64,000 nt of DNA from Brevibacillus laterosporus (GTDB lineage: Bacteria; Bacillota; Bacilli; Brevibacillales; Brevibacillaceae), in contig NZ_JAUKFY010000005.1 of the NCBI RefSeq assembly GCF_030489605.1, positions 124,001 to 188,000 of the forward strand. The letters run 5' to 3'. The notes under the pieces are model-generated. The model was given only the letters and a program-made list of their open reading frames with translations, made no database searches and was not told the origin of the DNA. Positions 17,115-27,687 of this stretch are shown piece after piece. The translations under genes were made by a program, and so were the position numbers. The first letter of the stretch is position 1, and each line of letters begins with the position of its first letter.

Positions 17115-18818
17115 TTATGATTGCGGAAGGGATTGTGGGTGTTTATGCAGCTCTTTATTTTGGCGTAGAGAGCGAAGCACACTGCCCATATTATCCATTT
17201 TTAGTGCCATTTCTTTATTGGAGCGGGAATCCATTATGATTTCTACAAGACTTTGCTCCAAGGACTTTGTTAAAGCAAGACGTTCGACTATATCATCGAG
17301 CTCGCCAATAACCATTTCAAATAGATCAATTTTTTCATATAGCAAGCGCAGGATATGTTCTTCGATCGTATCGGTGGTGGATAAGTTATAGATAAACACA
17401 TCCTTTTTTTGACCGAGTCGATGAACACGTCCGATTCTTTGTTCGATGCGCATTGGATTCCAGGGCATGTCATAATTGATGACGTGATTGCAAAATTGCA
17501 GGTTAATTCCTTCCCCGCCAGCTTCAGTAGCAATGAGTACCTGTGCACGGTTTTGAAACAAGTCCGTCATCCAATCTTTTTTACTGCGCTTAAAGCCTCC
17601 CCGAAAAGGGACCGATGTAATACCGTTCTCGCTTAAATATTTTTGTAAATAGTTTTGGGTTGCGCGATATTCGGTAAAGATGATCACCTTGTCATTGATT
17701 TGTTTTAATAGCTCTACGGTTTTTGCCGCTTTGGAATGCGTCTTAATTTGCTTGATCATATCGACCAAACGCATAATTTCCGCCCGCTTCGGAGAGTCCT
17801 CTGGGGCTTTCTGATGCATATGATATAACGTCATAAAGGCAGCTTCACGACTCGAGCATACCTCTCGTTGCAGGGTTAATAAAGCTAAGGCATTGACCTT
17901 ACCCGTCTCCTGCTGATATCTTTCCTTGACGAATTGAGTAACACCATCATAAAGCGCACGCTCCTCGGCAGATAACTCAATCGGGATAGATTGAACACGT
18001 CGCGGAGTAAAATGAACTCCCCCGTCACTGCGGCGATTGCGGATCATGATTTTTTTGATTTCCTTTTGCAGTTTACCACTGTTCTTCGCTTGGCGTTTGC
18101 CATCTACATAGGTGGATGAGAAGGACTGCGTATGCCCTAAATGACCGGGACGAAGTAAATTGATCAGATTATAGAGCTCATCCATCTCGTTTTGAATAGG
18201 GGTGGCAGTCAGCAGCAGACAATATTTTTTCTTAATCTCCTTCACGAACTGATAATTTTTCGTCCGTTTATTTTTTAGCTTGTGCGCCTCATCAATGATT
18301 AACATATCATAATCAATATCAAGCACATGCCGACGGTGAGGGTCCCGTTTAGCCGTATCAATGGAGGCCACAACCACATCATATTGGCGCCACATGTACT
18401 CCTTCTTTTGCGGCATGGCAGGAATGCTGAATTTTTGATTAAGCTCCTTGGTCCATTGTATGACAAGAGAAGCGGGTACAAGGATGAGAATTTTTTTTGC
18501 TAATCCGCGTACCATGTACTCTTTCATTATGAGTCCAGCTTCAATCGTTTTACCTAACCCTACTTCATCGGCCAAAATAGCCCGACCCCTCATCTGATTC
18601 AGGACACGATTAGCTGTTTCGATTTGATGAGGAAAGGGTTCTACATAAGGGAGGTACTTTAAACATTGAAGCTGATCAAAATCCGTTACCGCCAATGCCT
18701 CCTCTGCCTGTAATGCGAGCTGAAACAACTCCCATTTATTCCAAGGCCCATCCTGTTTAATTAATTCTTCCAAAGGGGCAGCCCAACTCGTATCGAAAGA
18801 AAGTGAGAAATTCGTCAT
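17115..18818 (-). CDS. yqhH: SNF2-family DEAD/DEAH helicase YqhH
   Basis: 567 residues. Helicase motifs appear in order: Walker A ADEVGLGKTIEAGL, motif Ia LVPASLVIQW, Walker B IIDEAHKLKN, motif III LTATPIQN, motif V IATEAGGEGINLQF and motif VI RIEQRIGRVHRLGQ. This is an SNF2-like ATPase of the RapA/HepA type, expected to move along or remodel nucleic acid; its role in Bacillus is not established. I use ATG 18816-18818 because GGGAG lies nine bases upstream; an earlier ATG and the frame up to 18860 are possible. It is divergent from the glycine riboswitch-gcv operon, as in B. subtilis. Confidence 0.92.
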   Translation of the reverse strand: MTNFSLSFDTSWAAPLEELIKQDGPWNKWELFQLALQAEEALAVTDFDQLQCLKYLPYVEPFPHQIETANRVLNQMRGRAILADEVGLGKTIEAGLIMKEYMVRGLAKKILILVPASLVIQWTKELNQKFSIPAMPQKKEYMWRQYDVVVASIDTAKRDPHRRHVLDIDYDMLIIDEAHKLKNKRTKNYQFVKEIKKKYCLLLTATPIQNEMDELYNLINLLRPGHLGHTQSFSSTYVDGKRQAKNSGKLQKEIKKIMIRNRRSDGGVHFTPRRVQSIPIELSAEERALYDGVTQFVKERYQQETGKVNALALLTLQREVCSSREAAFMTLYHMHQKAPEDSPKRAEIMRLVDMIKQIKTHSKAAKTVELLKQINDKVIIFTEYRATQNYLQKYLSENGITSVPFRGGFKRSKKDWMTDLFQNRAQVLIATEAGGEGINLQFCNHVINYDMPWNPMRIEQRIGRVHRLGQKKDVFIYNLSTTDTIEEHILRLLYEKIDLFEMVIGELDDIVERLALTKSLEQSLVEIIMDSRSNKEMALKMDNMGSVLRSLRQNKELHKHPQSLPQS

Positions 18819-19046
18819 TAATGGCATCTCCCTTCTTGCTATCTTAAAATCACAATGCAAATCTATTTAAAAAACGAACATTTAACAGAAGTAAGTGTTT
18901 TAATGTTAATAAATAATTGCTGTTTTGCAAATTTCTGTTTTCTTCTTTCCAAAGTCATGTTAGGATAAAGAAGACAGACAGGAAGACACGTTATAGTATG
19001 CGTTTCTTTCATAGATTTTATGTACAATAACCCTTCTTTTGCGAAT

Positions 19047-19288
19047 GAAGGTAGTAGGGAGAGACTGCGAGTAACATCTGTGCAGCGCCGAAGGAGCAAA
19101 CCAGGAATGGTGAATCTCTCAGGCAAAAGAACCTCTACTGGACGCACCTCTGGAGAGAGCTTTTTTCATAGAAGCCACCAAAGGGGAAACCTGCTTAACA
19201 GTAGGGTAACTCTCAGGTACCGGGACAGAGAGCTTGGGGAGCGGGCGCTTATTTGCGTTGGCTGTCACAGGCTCGCTGTCTTTTTTTG
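19047..19288 (+). ncRNA. Tandem glycine riboswitch (gcvT RNA) with terminator
   Basis: Two glycine aptamers lie in a row. The first runs from GGGAGAGACTGCG through GCGCCGAAGGAGCAA and CTCTCAGGCAAAAGAACC to GGAGAG. The second contains GCCACCAAAGGGGAAACC, AACTCTCAGGTACCGGGACAGAG. The expression platform is visible: GACAGAGAGC at 19224-19233, which includes the closing strand of aptamer 2, can instead pair (one mismatch) with GCTCGCTGTC at 19271-19280, followed by seven T. Glycine binding would hold the strand in the aptamer and let transcription continue into gcvT, an ON switch, as known for this RNA in Bacillus. Confidence 0.95.
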
Positions 19289-19401
19289 TGCTATCAAAAA
19301 TGATAATGATGCAAAAAAGATAGTAAAAGAGCAACAAGACTCTGCCGGCGCCAAGTTTCGTTTAGGTGAAAAACAAAGAGATGAAGAAAGCGAGTGGTTA
19401 C

Positions 19402-20505
19402 ATGTCAGAGCTGAAGCAAACGCCATTGTATCCGATCTATGCTACACACGGGGCCAAAACCATTGATTTTGGCGGCTGGGACCTTCCCGTTCAATTTAGC
19501 AGCATAACGCAAGAACACGAAGCGGTTCGTACAAAAGCAGGCCTATTTGATGTATCCCACATGGGTGAAGTGGAAGTAAAAGGGGAAGGTGCCCTGTATT
19601 ATTTGCAACGCTTGACTACAAACGATGTATCGAAACTAGAGGACGGTCAGGCTCAATATGCAGCGATGTGTTATCCAGATGGTGGTACTGTTGATGACTT
19701 AATCATTTATAAAAAACGAGATCATGATTACTTGCTAGTAATTAACGCTGGCAATATTGATAAGGATTTTGCTTGGATGCAGGAAAATCTAACAGAAAAT
19801 GTCACTGTTACAAATATCTCGTCCCAAATAGCGCAGCTTGCGATTCAAGGTCCGCTTGCTGAAACCATTCTACAGAAAATGACGGATGTGAACCTCAAGG
19901 AGATCGGGTTCTTCCAATTTAAAGAAAACGTTTCCATCGGTGGGATTGCTGCGTTAGTATCGCGTAGTGGTTATACGGGAGAGGATGGCTTTGAACTGTA
20001 CGTGGATCAAGCAGATGCCATTGAGCTATGGGGAAAATTATTGGCAAATGGCAAAGAGGATGGCTTGGTTCCATGCGGGTTAGGTGCACGTGATACCTTG
20101 CGCTTTGAAGCTAAACTACCGTTATACGGTCAAGAGCTATCCCAGAACATTACTCCAATCGAAGCAGGCATTGGTTTTGCAGTGAAAGTAGATAAAGATG
20201 TACCCAGCATTGGACATGAAGTGTTGCTGGAGCAAAAAACGAACGGGGCTCCACGCAAGCTAGTTGGATTAGAGATGATTGATCGTGGTATTCCTCGCAC
20301 ACATTATCCAGTATTTGTTGGCGATGAACAGATTGGAGAGGTTACTACTGGCACACAATCACCTACTTTGAAAAAGAATGTAGGGCTGGCGTTGATTCAA
20401 ACTGCTCATGCTACTATCGACAATGAGGTAGAAGTAGAGATACGCGGAAAACGCCTGCGTGCTAAAATTATCGCCACTCCATTTTATAAACGACCTAAAA
20501 AGTAA
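19402..20505 (+). CDS. gcvT: Glycine cleavage system T protein (aminomethyltransferase)
   Basis: 367 residues, starting [47 protein letters not shown], the [14 protein letters not shown] motif and the C-terminal barrel with [20 protein letters not shown] are all present. GcvT moves the methylene group from aminomethyl-lipoyl GcvH to tetrahydrofolate and releases ammonia. I start at ATG 19402 to fit the family; GTG 19366 and ATG 19381 are in frame, with AGGTGA at 19364, and cannot be excluded. It is the first gene of gcvT-gcvPA-gcvPB under the glycine riboswitch. Confidence 0.95.
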   Translation: MSELKQTPLYPIYATHGAKTIDFGGWDLPVQFSSITQEHEAVRTKAGLFDVSHMGEVEVKGEGALYYLQRLTTNDVSKLEDGQAQYAAMCYPDGGTVDDLIIYKKRDHDYLLVINAGNIDKDFAWMQENLTENVTVTNISSQIAQLAIQGPLAETILQKMTDVNLKEIGFFQFKENVSIGGIAALVSRSGYTGEDGFELYVDQADAIELWGKLLANGKEDGLVPCGLGARDTLRFEAKLPLYGQELSQNITPIEAGIGFAVKVDKDVPSIGHEVLLEQKTNGAPRKLVGLEMIDRGIPRTHYPVFVGDEQIGEVTTGTQSPTLKKNVGLALIQTAHATIDNEVEVEIRGKRLRAKIIATPFYKRPKK

Positions 20506-20541
20506 GGAATTCGAGAAGTTAAATCAGAGGGGGAGCCATCC

Positions 20542-21897
20542 GTGACATATCGTTATCTACCAACAACGGAGCAAGATAAGAAAGAGATGCTGGAATTTCT
20601 GGGTGTTTCCAGCGTGGATGAATTGTTTTCCGATATACCTGAAGAAGTGCGTTTTCCAAGAGAATTAGCAATAGACGAAGCGCTATCTGAGCCTGATCTA
20701 GTAAAATTCATGGGCGGATTAGCTTCGAAAAATGCTAACTTTACTACTCATGTAAACTTTTTAGGGGCTGGAGTGTACCAGCATTATACGCCAAGCACTG
20801 TTAACCATATGTTATTGCGTGGTGAGTTTTTTACTGCTTATACTCCGTACCAACCTGAAATCAGCCAAGGGGAGCTGCAGGCGATCTTTGAGTTTCAAAC
20901 AATGGTTTGTGAACTCACAGGCATGGAGGTAGCCAATTCCTCCATGTATGACGGGTATACCTCGATGGCGGAAGCAGCAATGATGGCCGCTGGTCATAAA
21001 GGGAAGCCACGTGTAATTGTCTCCAAGACAGTTCATCCAGAAACACGCGCTGTCCTTGCTACCTATGCATATGGTCAACAAGTAGAGGTAGTTGAAGTAG
21101 ATTTTACTCAGGAGGGTGTCACTAATTTATCCCAGCTAGAGGCTGCTTTAGAGGTGGAAACAGCCGCCGTATTGGTTCAATACCCTAACTTTTTTGGAAG
21201 CGTAGAGGATTTACGAGCAATTGAACAGCTCACTCATGAAAAAGGGGCTCTTCTCATTGTCTCCTCCAATCCAGTTGCACTAGGCTTATTAGAAGCGCCA
21301 GGAAAATTAGGAGCAGACATCGTGGTCGGCGATATGCAACCGTTCGGAATTCCGGTGTCCTTCGGAGGTCCGCACTGCGGATACTTTGCTACAACTTCCA
21401 AATTAATGCGGAAAATGCCAGGCCGTATTGTGGGTCAGACCAAGGATGAGGATGGCAAACGTGGTTTTGTACTCACCCTTCAAGCACGTGAGCAGCATAT
21501 TCGTCGCGAAAAAGCGACTTCTAATATATGTTCCAATCAAGCCTTGCTAGCGCTGGCTTCTTCAATTGCTTTAACTGCACTTGGTAAACAGGGAGTGCAG
21601 GAAATGTCACAAATGAACCTGCATAAAGCTCATTATGCGAAACAGGTTCTGGGCCAGCTAGACGGTGTAGAAAATGTATTTACAGCTCCATTTTTTAATG
21701 AATTTGTGATCAAGTTGCCAGTAGCTGTAGCTGATGTGAATCGTAGCTTGCTGCAAAAGGGCATCATTGGCGGTTATGATCTGGGACTCGCTTATCCAGA
21801 GCTTGCCAACCATATGCTGATCGCCGTGACAGAGCTGAGAACCAAAGCAGAAATTGATCAGTTGGCAAAAGAATTGGAGGCGATCCTACATGCGTAA
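20542..21897 (+). CDS. gcvPA: Glycine dehydrogenase (decarboxylating) subunit 1
   Basis: 451 residues from GTG 20542 (GAGGGGGAG upstream). [20 protein letters not shown] is the standard start, and [57 protein letters not shown] and [17 protein letters not shown] are family landmarks. It is the non-PLP-lysine half of the P protein, which decarboxylates glycine and loads the aminomethyl group on GcvH together with GcvPB. Gap to gcvT is 36 bases; the 3' end overlaps gcvPB by eight bases, suggesting translational coupling. Confidence 0.96.
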   Translation: MTYRYLPTTEQDKKEMLEFLGVSSVDELFSDIPEEVRFPRELAIDEALSEPDLVKFMGGLASKNANFTTHVNFLGAGVYQHYTPSTVNHMLLRGEFFTAYTPYQPEISQGELQAIFEFQTMVCELTGMEVANSSMYDGYTSMAEAAMMAAGHKGKPRVIVSKTVHPETRAVLATYAYGQQVEVVEVDFTQEGVTNLSQLEAALEVETAAVLVQYPNFFGSVEDLRAIEQLTHEKGALLIVSSNPVALGLLEAPGKLGADIVVGDMQPFGIPVSFGGPHCGYFATTSKLMRKMPGRIVGQTKDEDGKRGFVLTLQAREQHIRREKATSNICSNQALLALASSIALTALGKQGVQEMSQMNLHKAHYAKQVLGQLDGVENVFTAPFFNEFVIKLPVAVADVNRSLLQKGIIGGYDLGLAYPELANHMLIAVTELRTKAEIDQLAKELEAILHA

Positions 21898-23356
21898 CGA
21901 TAAACAAAAAGAGATCATTTTTGAAATGAGCAAGCCAGGACGCATAGCTTATAGCTTACCAAAAAATGATGTTCCTGAAGCTGAGATCTCCTCTTATTTT
22001 CCAGAGCATTTGATTAGAAAAACGCCAGCAGAATTGCCAGAAGTCTCTGAGTTGCAATTAGTGCGCCACTATACCGAATTATCGCGTCGAAATCATGGCA
22101 TTGACAATGGATTCTATCCATTAGGCTCTTGCACGATGAAGTATAATCCAAAAATTAATGAAGATATTGCTCGTTTTGCTGGATTTGCTCAGGTACATCC
22201 TTATCAACCGGAGGAATCGGTACAAGGTTCACTAGAATTATTGTATAATCTACAAAATGAGCTGGCTGAAATCACAGGCATGGACGCTGTGACCTTACAG
22301 CCTGCTGCGGGTGCAGCAGGAGAATGGACAGGGTTGCTATTGATTCGGGCTTATCATGAAAGTCGGGGAGAAAAGCGTACAAAGGTCATTGTGCCAAACT
22401 CTGCCCATGGTACAAATCCTGCATCTGCAACGATTGCGGGATTAGAAACAATCACAATCCCATCCGATGATCGTGGACTTGTTGATATTGAAGCTTTGCG
22501 TCAGGTAGTAGGACCAGATACGGCAGCCTTGATGCTCACGAATCCAAATACATTAGGTCTATTCGAAGAAAATATAGTGGAAATGGCTCAGATCGTACAT
22601 GAAGCAGGTGGAAAGCTGTACTATGACGGAGCAAATGCAAACGCCATTTTAGGGATTGCTCGCCCGGGCGATATGGGCTTTGATGTTGTGCATTTGAATT
22701 TGCATAAAACCTTCACTGGTCCTCACGGCGGCGGCGGTCCGGGAGCAGGTCCGGTTGGCGTAAAAGAAGATTTAATCCCATTCCTGCCAAAACCAATGGT
22801 GAAGAAGACTGATGAAGGCACTTTTACACTCGATTACAATATCCCGGCTTCCATCGGGCGAGTAAAAGGCTTCTATGGCAACTTTGGCATTTTGGTCCGC
22901 GCTTACAGCTATATACGCACGATGGGACCAGACGGCTTGCTGCAGGTGTCTCAAAACGCTGTGTTAAACGCTAACTATATGATGCGTAAGTTAGCTACTG
23001 CATTTGAGTTACCTTTTGACCGAGTATGTAAGCATGAATTTGTTCTCTCCGGCGTTCGTCAGAAGAAATTAGGGGTACGTACGCTTGATATGGCTAAGCG
23101 TTTACTAGATTTCGGCTATCATCCACCTACAATCTACTTCCCATTGATTGTTGATGAATGTTTAATGATTGAACCAACTGAGACAGAAAGCAAGGAAACT
23201 CTTGATGAATTCATCGAGGTGCTCCTGCAGATTGCCAAAGAATGCGAAGAAAATCCGGAATTGGTTCAAGAAGCACCTCATACAACGGTAGTAAAACGGC
23301 TTGACGAAGCAACTGCAGCAAGAAAACCAATCCTGCGTTACCAGCCTGAAGCTTAA
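21890..23356 (+). CDS. gcvPB: Glycine dehydrogenase (decarboxylating) subunit 2
   Basis: 488 residues from ATG 21890, inside the end of gcvPA, with TTGGAGG upstream. The PLP-binding lysine is in [20 protein letters not shown]. Other family segments are [31 protein letters not shown] and [13 protein letters not shown]. With GcvPA it forms the glycine-decarboxylating P protein; gcvH and lpd are not in the window. A strong terminator follows, so the operon ends here. Confidence 0.96.
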   Translation: MRNDKQKEIIFEMSKPGRIAYSLPKNDVPEAEISSYFPEHLIRKTPAELPEVSELQLVRHYTELSRRNHGIDNGFYPLGSCTMKYNPKINEDIARFAGFAQVHPYQPEESVQGSLELLYNLQNELAEITGMDAVTLQPAAGAAGEWTGLLLIRAYHESRGEKRTKVIVPNSAHGTNPASATIAGLETITIPSDDRGLVDIEALRQVVGPDTAALMLTNPNTLGLFEENIVEMAQIVHEAGGKLYYDGANANAILGIARPGDMGFDVVHLNLHKTFTGPHGGGGPGAGPVGVKEDLIPFLPKPMVKKTDEGTFTLDYNIPASIGRVKGFYGNFGILVRAYSYIRTMGPDGLLQVSQNAVLNANYMMRKLATAFELPFDRVCKHEFVLSGVRQKKLGVRTLDMAKRLLDFGYHPPTIYFPLIVDECLMIEPTETESKETLDEFIEVLLQIAKECEENPELVQEAPHTTVVKRLDEATAARKPILRYQPEA

Positions 23357-23375
23357 AGGTTTATATAATTGGAAT

Positions 23376-23420
23376 CAAACATCCCGTGTCCCCTACAGGT
23401 TACACGGGATGTTTTTGTAT
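23376..23420 (+). terminator. Intrinsic terminator of the gcv operon
   Basis: AAACATCCCGTGT and ACACGGGATGTTT form a 13-pair stem followed by a T tract. Confidence 0.9.
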
Positions 23421-23692
23421 AAGCTCCGAATTAACGAGCAGGGGCTTTTTGGTGTTTCCAAAAAGGTATATGCTGGTTTACGTGTAAATAAAATCGACAT
23501 TTGTAAAACCAATATTTTTGATGCCAAAGAGCTTATTCTCTCCCATTTACTCTGGGAAAATCGGCTGTTTTTGGTGTCGAGATATCCGGTAATTCAATAA
23601 TAGTTCTCAAATTTGTAACATATTTATCATTTATTTTGATACTTTCGTCCGATATAAAAGTGTATAGGAATGACTGGAGGGAAGCATACCGA

Positions 23693-25402
23693 ATGAAAGT
23701 ATTTAATATGTGTAAGAAAATTAGCCTAGTGACCAATATTCGCATCCTTGTTGCGATTGGTTTACTGTTCAACTTGATTATGAGTGGGCTAGGAATGTAT
23801 TTTATGAAAGATATTAATGATTCATCTACGTTAATTAATCGAAATGTCGTAGATCCATTAGTGAAAGCCAATAATTTACGTTCAGACTTTTATAAGTTAA
23901 GATTTGCTGTTCTGCAAATAATAAGTGAGTATGATGTAAAAAATTATGACGAGATTGACAAGCTGTACAATACTGTTTTAGCCTCGGAAGCTGATTACTT
24001 TACGAATCGGGAAGAATATGAGTTTGACCGAGAAAAGAAGACGCAGATCGATCAATTATTGCGTGGCTATCTTGAAAATTGGGTGATGATTCGCGATACG
24101 TATTTAAAAGCCAACAAACCAGTCCCGCAAGAAGTTAAGCAGACTTTTGCCGATTATGCGATTAAGTTGGATAAAAATGTGAATGATCTCATTCTTTACT
24201 TAACAACAAATGGAGACAAGCTAGATTCAGATGCAACAGAAAAATATGAGAACGCCTGGAACTACTATGCTATTTTAATGGGATCTGTTATTTTTACCGT
24301 CGTGTTGGTATCATATATTCTTTCTACTTCCATTAACAATTCTGCTAGAGAAATGATTCAGTACTGTGAAGAATTTGGAAAAGGGAATCTTACAATTAAG
24401 ATTGAGGAAGCTGACAATACAGAGTTTGGTAGAATGAGAGGGGCATTGGCGAATGCCGTTGTAAATACCTCAGCAATGATTGATACTGTACAACGAAAAT
24501 CAGATGATCTAACAAAGGCCTCACATAATTTAAGTGCTATATCGGAGCAGTTAAGTGCAGCGTTTGAAACCGTCTCACAATCTGTCCACGAAACCTCTAC
24601 AGGGGTGGGAGAACAAACCAGAGACCTAGTGGCGATCGCTGAGACCATGGCTGAATTTGGCGAACAGCTAACGGAAATTGTGGAATCTATTCAAGTAGTC
24701 GATGGATTAACTCGTGATATTCAAGACATTGCACGCGAAAGCGACATACATATGAATAAAACAGCTCAATCTGTGGAGCATACCAATGAAGTGTTCTTAG
24801 GACTAATTAGAAATATTACGAAAGTAAATGAGAATGTAAACAAGATTGATGAAATTACGGGTTTAATTAATACAATAGCGGATCAGACTAACTTACTAGC
24901 CTTAAATGCAGCAATTGAATCAGCGCGTGCCGGTGAACATGGCAAGGGTTTTGCAGTAGTAGCAAATGAGGTGAGAAAGCTAGCAGAACAATCCCGCGTT
25001 TTCTCTCAACGCATTAGTGACCAGATTGGTACAATTTCTAAGGATTCCGAGCATATGCTACAAACAGCAGATGAAATGCAGATGGAAATGTATACGCAGA
25101 AAAACGATATTGCTAATGCATTACACTCCTTTGCCAACATTACAAAGGCTGTGGAAGATATCGGACCGAAAATTCATCATCTGAGTCAAAGCGCCGGCCA
25201 TATCCTTCAAGAAAAAGAAACCATTTCTGCAAGAGTAGAAAATAGTACGGCCGTTGCGGAAGAAATATTTGCGAAAACAGAAGAGATTGCCAGCACCTCT
25301 GAACAAACAACAGCTTCCTCACAGGAAGTGGCTACGACAGCAGAGGTTATGTCAGAAATGACCAATGATATGCAGACTGTAATGAACAATTTTAAAGTAT
25401 AA
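23693..25402 (+). CDS. Methyl-accepting chemotaxis protein
   Basis: 569 residues from ATG 23693 (GGAGGG upstream). Membrane segment 1 is at about residues 12-35 and segment 2 at about 195-215; between them lies a helical extracellular region of about 155 residues (four-helix-bundle type sensor). A HAMP-like stretch (about 216-265) follows. The signalling hairpin tip is [43 protein letters not shown]. It would sense an external ligand and control CheA/CheW; the ligand is unknown. No che genes are nearby, so it is a stand-alone receptor. Confidence 0.93.
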   Translation: MKVFNMCKKISLVTNIRILVAIGLLFNLIMSGLGMYFMKDINDSSTLINRNVVDPLVKANNLRSDFYKLRFAVLQIISEYDVKNYDEIDKLYNTVLASEADYFTNREEYEFDREKKTQIDQLLRGYLENWVMIRDTYLKANKPVPQEVKQTFADYAIKLDKNVNDLILYLTTNGDKLDSDATEKYENAWNYYAILMGSVIFTVVLVSYILSTSINNSAREMIQYCEEFGKGNLTIKIEEADNTEFGRMRGALANAVVNTSAMIDTVQRKSDDLTKASHNLSAISEQLSAAFETVSQSVHETSTGVGEQTRDLVAIAETMAEFGEQLTEIVESIQVVDGLTRDIQDIARESDIHMNKTAQSVEHTNEVFLGLIRNITKVNENVNKIDEITGLINTIADQTNLLALNAAIESARAGEHGKGFAVVANEVRKLAEQSRVFSQRISDQIGTISKDSEHMLQTADEMQMEMYTQKNDIANALHSFANITKAVEDIGPKIHHLSQSAGHILQEKETISARVENSTAVAEEIFAKTEEIASTSEQTTASSQEVATTAEVMSEMTNDMQTVMNNFKV

Positions 25403-25420
25403 ATTTGATCAAGAATTATA

Positions 25421-25600
25421 GATTGCGACAGGCCGCTCGACAGTTGGCGCTTGTCTCTTACTCTATAGAAGCCTTACAATGAGGAGTGTACTATGTCTAA
25501 GCAGCGTTGTTTGCAACAGATATAGAGTGCGAGCAGTCCTCATTAACACAGATTGCTCCCAGCCGTTTGATTGAACGTAGATATATGGGAGGTATTTAGC
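25421..25600 (+). other. Structured leader before lipM, candidate cis-regulatory RNA
   Basis: Four observations. ACTCTATA (25460-25467) is perfectly complementary to TATAGAGT (25521-25528). AATGAGGA (25478-25485) is perfectly complementary to TCCTCATT (25537-25544); the two pairings cross, as in a pseudoknot. A ten-codon mini-ORF (25493-25525) has its GAGGAG ribosome site inside the second pairing. CTCCCA (25556-25561) can pair with TGGGAG (25586-25591), which contains the lipM ribosome site. It matches no riboswitch class I know. Whether all of it is transcribed is not clear: a TATAGA at 25464 might be a -10 box, which would remove the first arm from the RNA. Confidence 0.4.
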
Positions 25601-26437
25601 ATGGAATTGGAAAAATGGCGTTATGTGGTGACTCCGCCTATGTCACCTGAAATGAACATGGCAATTGACGAAGCCATTTTAACTTTGCACAGCCAAGGAA
25701 AAGTACCGCCTACCGTTCGTTTTTATACATGGAACCCGGCGACTCTCTCCATCGGTTATTTTCAAAAAATGGAAAAAGAGATTAATATTGATGAAGTGAA
25801 GCGTCTTGGACTTGGATTGGTGCGACGCCCGACAGGAGGGCGAGCAGTCCTTCATGATGCTGAGCTTACCTATAGTGTGATTGTATCTGAAGACCATCCG
25901 CAGATGCCAAAAAGCGTCACAGAAGCTTATAAGGTGATTTCCATGGGTTTATTACATGGATTTCAGAAACTAGGGCTAAAAGCGGAGATGGTGTCGCTTG
26001 CTACAGAGGAGGAGAAGGCAAAATATAATTCTCCAGGCTCGTCTGCATGCTTTGATTCCCCTTCCTGGTATGAATTAGTGGTAGAAGGGAAAAAAGTAGC
26101 AGGCAGCGCACAAACACGTCAGAAGGGTGTTATCCTTCAGCATGGGTCCATCTTGTTGGATATGGATGTTGATCTGTTATTTTCTCTGTTAACGTTCCCG
26201 AGTGAACGTGTCAAGGAACGGATGATGAATAGCTTTAAACAAAAAGCGGTTACGATAAACGAAGTAAGCTCAAGACCTGTTTCTTTAGAAGAAGCGATTG
26301 AAGCCTTTTATCAAGGGTTTGCCGAGGGCCTGGGCATTGAGCTTATCCCGATGGATTTAACAGCCGAAGAGCAGCAATTGGCAAAAGAATTAGCGGAAAA
26401 TCGATATAGTACGGATGAATGGAATTTCCGCAGATAG
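25601..26437 (+). CDS. lipM: Octanoyl-[ACP]:GcvH octanoyltransferase LipM
   Basis: 278 residues of the lipoate-ligase/octanoyltransferase fold ([55 protein letters not shown]). A cysteine falls exactly at residue 150 in [15 protein letters not shown], the position of the acyl-thioester Cys of B. subtilis LipM, which separates it from LplJ ligases. It moves octanoate from ACP to GcvH, the first step of lipoate assembly. Its place 2.2 kb after the gcv operon fits this. GGGAGG precedes the ATG, but lies in a possible hairpin. Confidence 0.92.
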   Translation: MELEKWRYVVTPPMSPEMNMAIDEAILTLHSQGKVPPTVRFYTWNPATLSIGYFQKMEKEINIDEVKRLGLGLVRRPTGGRAVLHDAELTYSVIVSEDHPQMPKSVTEAYKVISMGLLHGFQKLGLKAEMVSLATEEEKAKYNSPGSSACFDSPSWYELVVEGKKVAGSAQTRQKGVILQHGSILLDMDVDLLFSLLTFPSERVKERMMNSFKQKAVTINEVSSRPVSLEEAIEAFYQGFAEGLGIELIPMDLTAEEQQLAKELAENRYSTDEWNFRR

Positions 26438-26534
26438 AAGCACCTGAAGCCCTTTTCTTAAACGAAGGTCAAAACACAAAGAAGCTTTGGGGAAAATAAA
26501 CATAAGCCGAAGCAAAAAAAAACTGTAGGCGTGT

Positions 26535-26581
26535 AAAAAAGCCGTTCCCTCAAACATCAACGAGGAGAACGGCTTTTTTAC
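26535..26581. terminator. Bidirectional terminator between lipM and dat
   Basis: AAAAAAGCCGTTC..CCTC and GAGG..GAACGGCTTTTTT pair; A and T runs serve both converging genes. Confidence 0.88.
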
Positions 26582-26640
26582 TAGCAAAATGCCTTCGCTT
26601 ATAAAAAGGCTCTTTTAAAAAAAGATGTACACCCTGTCTT

Positions 26641-27498
26641 TTACTTGGCGATGCTATTACTGTCAATAGCGATGTGCTCTTCAAAGGCTTTTTGTAAACG
26701 TTGAACGATCGCACCCACTTTACCATCTCCTACAGGAGTACCTTGAAGCTCAATGATTGGAGTTATTTCAGTAGTAGTACCAGTAATGAATAATTCATCA
26801 GCTAATTGAGCAAAATTCACAGAAAATGCTTCTTCTACTACCGGGATGCCCAGATTTTTGGCTAATTGAATAACAGTTTGCCGCGTAATCCCGTGCAAAA
26901 TTAGGTTAGTAGCTGGATGGGTATGTATTTTGCCATCTTTCACAGCAAACAGATTTGCTGAAGTAGCTTCCGTAATGGTTCCATTCCGGTGAAGAATTGC
27001 TTCGTCCATCCCTTGCTCTGTTGCTTGCTGTTTAGCCCACGTGGCACCGAGCAGATTAAGACTTTTAATGTCACAACGCAACCAACGAATGTCATCGACA
27101 AGTCCTGCTCTTAAACCATTTTGTAATTGTTGAATCGGGCGTAATTTAGGTACAGCATACATCGTTAAAATAGGGCGGGTATTTGACGGGAATGTAAATT
27201 GCCGCTCTGACACTCCACGAGTAATTTGCATATAAAGAATTGCATCTTCAGAAAATTGCGACGAATGCTGTCTAAGGACTTTTTGAGCAATTTCGGTTAA
27301 TTCTGTGCGAGTGGGAATCGTTAGGGAAAGCTCCTTTGCACTGCGTTCCAAGCGAATCATATGCTCGTCCCACTGATAGAAGCGATTGTTATAGATACGC
27401 ACAACCTCATAAATTCCGTCCCCAAACTGATAGCCTCGATCCTCTGGAAAAATAGCAGGCTCATCAGGTTTATACCAAGCTCCATCTACATAATACAT
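26641..27498 (-). CDS. dat: D-amino acid (D-alanine) aminotransferase
   Basis: 285 residues. MYYVDGAWYKPDEPAIFPEDRGYQFGDGIYEV is the fold-IV start. The PLP lysine is in CDIKSLNLLGATWAKQ, and EATSANLFAV and FITGTTTEITPI complete the pattern of bacillary D-alanine transaminase rather than branched-chain aminotransferase. It interconverts D-alanine and D-glutamate, feeding peptidoglycan. The start is the ATG at 27496-27498, after TGGGAGG; the longer frame to 27537 is not needed. Confidence 0.92.
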   Translation of the reverse strand: MYYVDGAWYKPDEPAIFPEDRGYQFGDGIYEVVRIYNNRFYQWDEHMIRLERSAKELSLTIPTRTELTEIAQKVLRQHSSQFSEDAILYMQITRGVSERQFTFPSNTRPILTMYAVPKLRPIQQLQNGLRAGLVDDIRWLRCDIKSLNLLGATWAKQQATEQGMDEAILHRNGTITEATSANLFAVKDGKIHTHPATNLILHGITRQTVIQLAKNLGIPVVEEAFSVNFAQLADELFITGTTTEITPIIELQGTPVGDGKVGAIVQRLQKAFEEHIAIDSNSIAK

Positions 27499-27582
27499 GA
27501 AAGTTCCTCCCAAGGGAATAGGATGATAGTAACACAATATATAGTGATAAATGTCGAAAAAAATTCTTATATAGTCAATATA

Positions 27583-27611
27583 TTGATTTGCGGACGGGCG
27601 TATGGTATCGT
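27583..27611 (+). promoter_or_regulatory. Sigma-A-type promoter for nrdJ
   Basis: TTGATT, a 17-base spacer and TATCGT lie about 77 bases before the nrdJ start. Confidence 0.55.
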
Positions 27612-27687
27612 TAAAACCGTCTTACATAAAGATAACAAAATGATCTGAGAGGGTCAATTTGAAATAAATTTTGGAGGGGAAAAGACC

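Noticed and set aside
27540-27687. Cobalamin riboswitch before nrdJ
   Set aside because: I looked for one because the enzyme is B12-dependent, but the 150-base leader has no B12-box and is too short.
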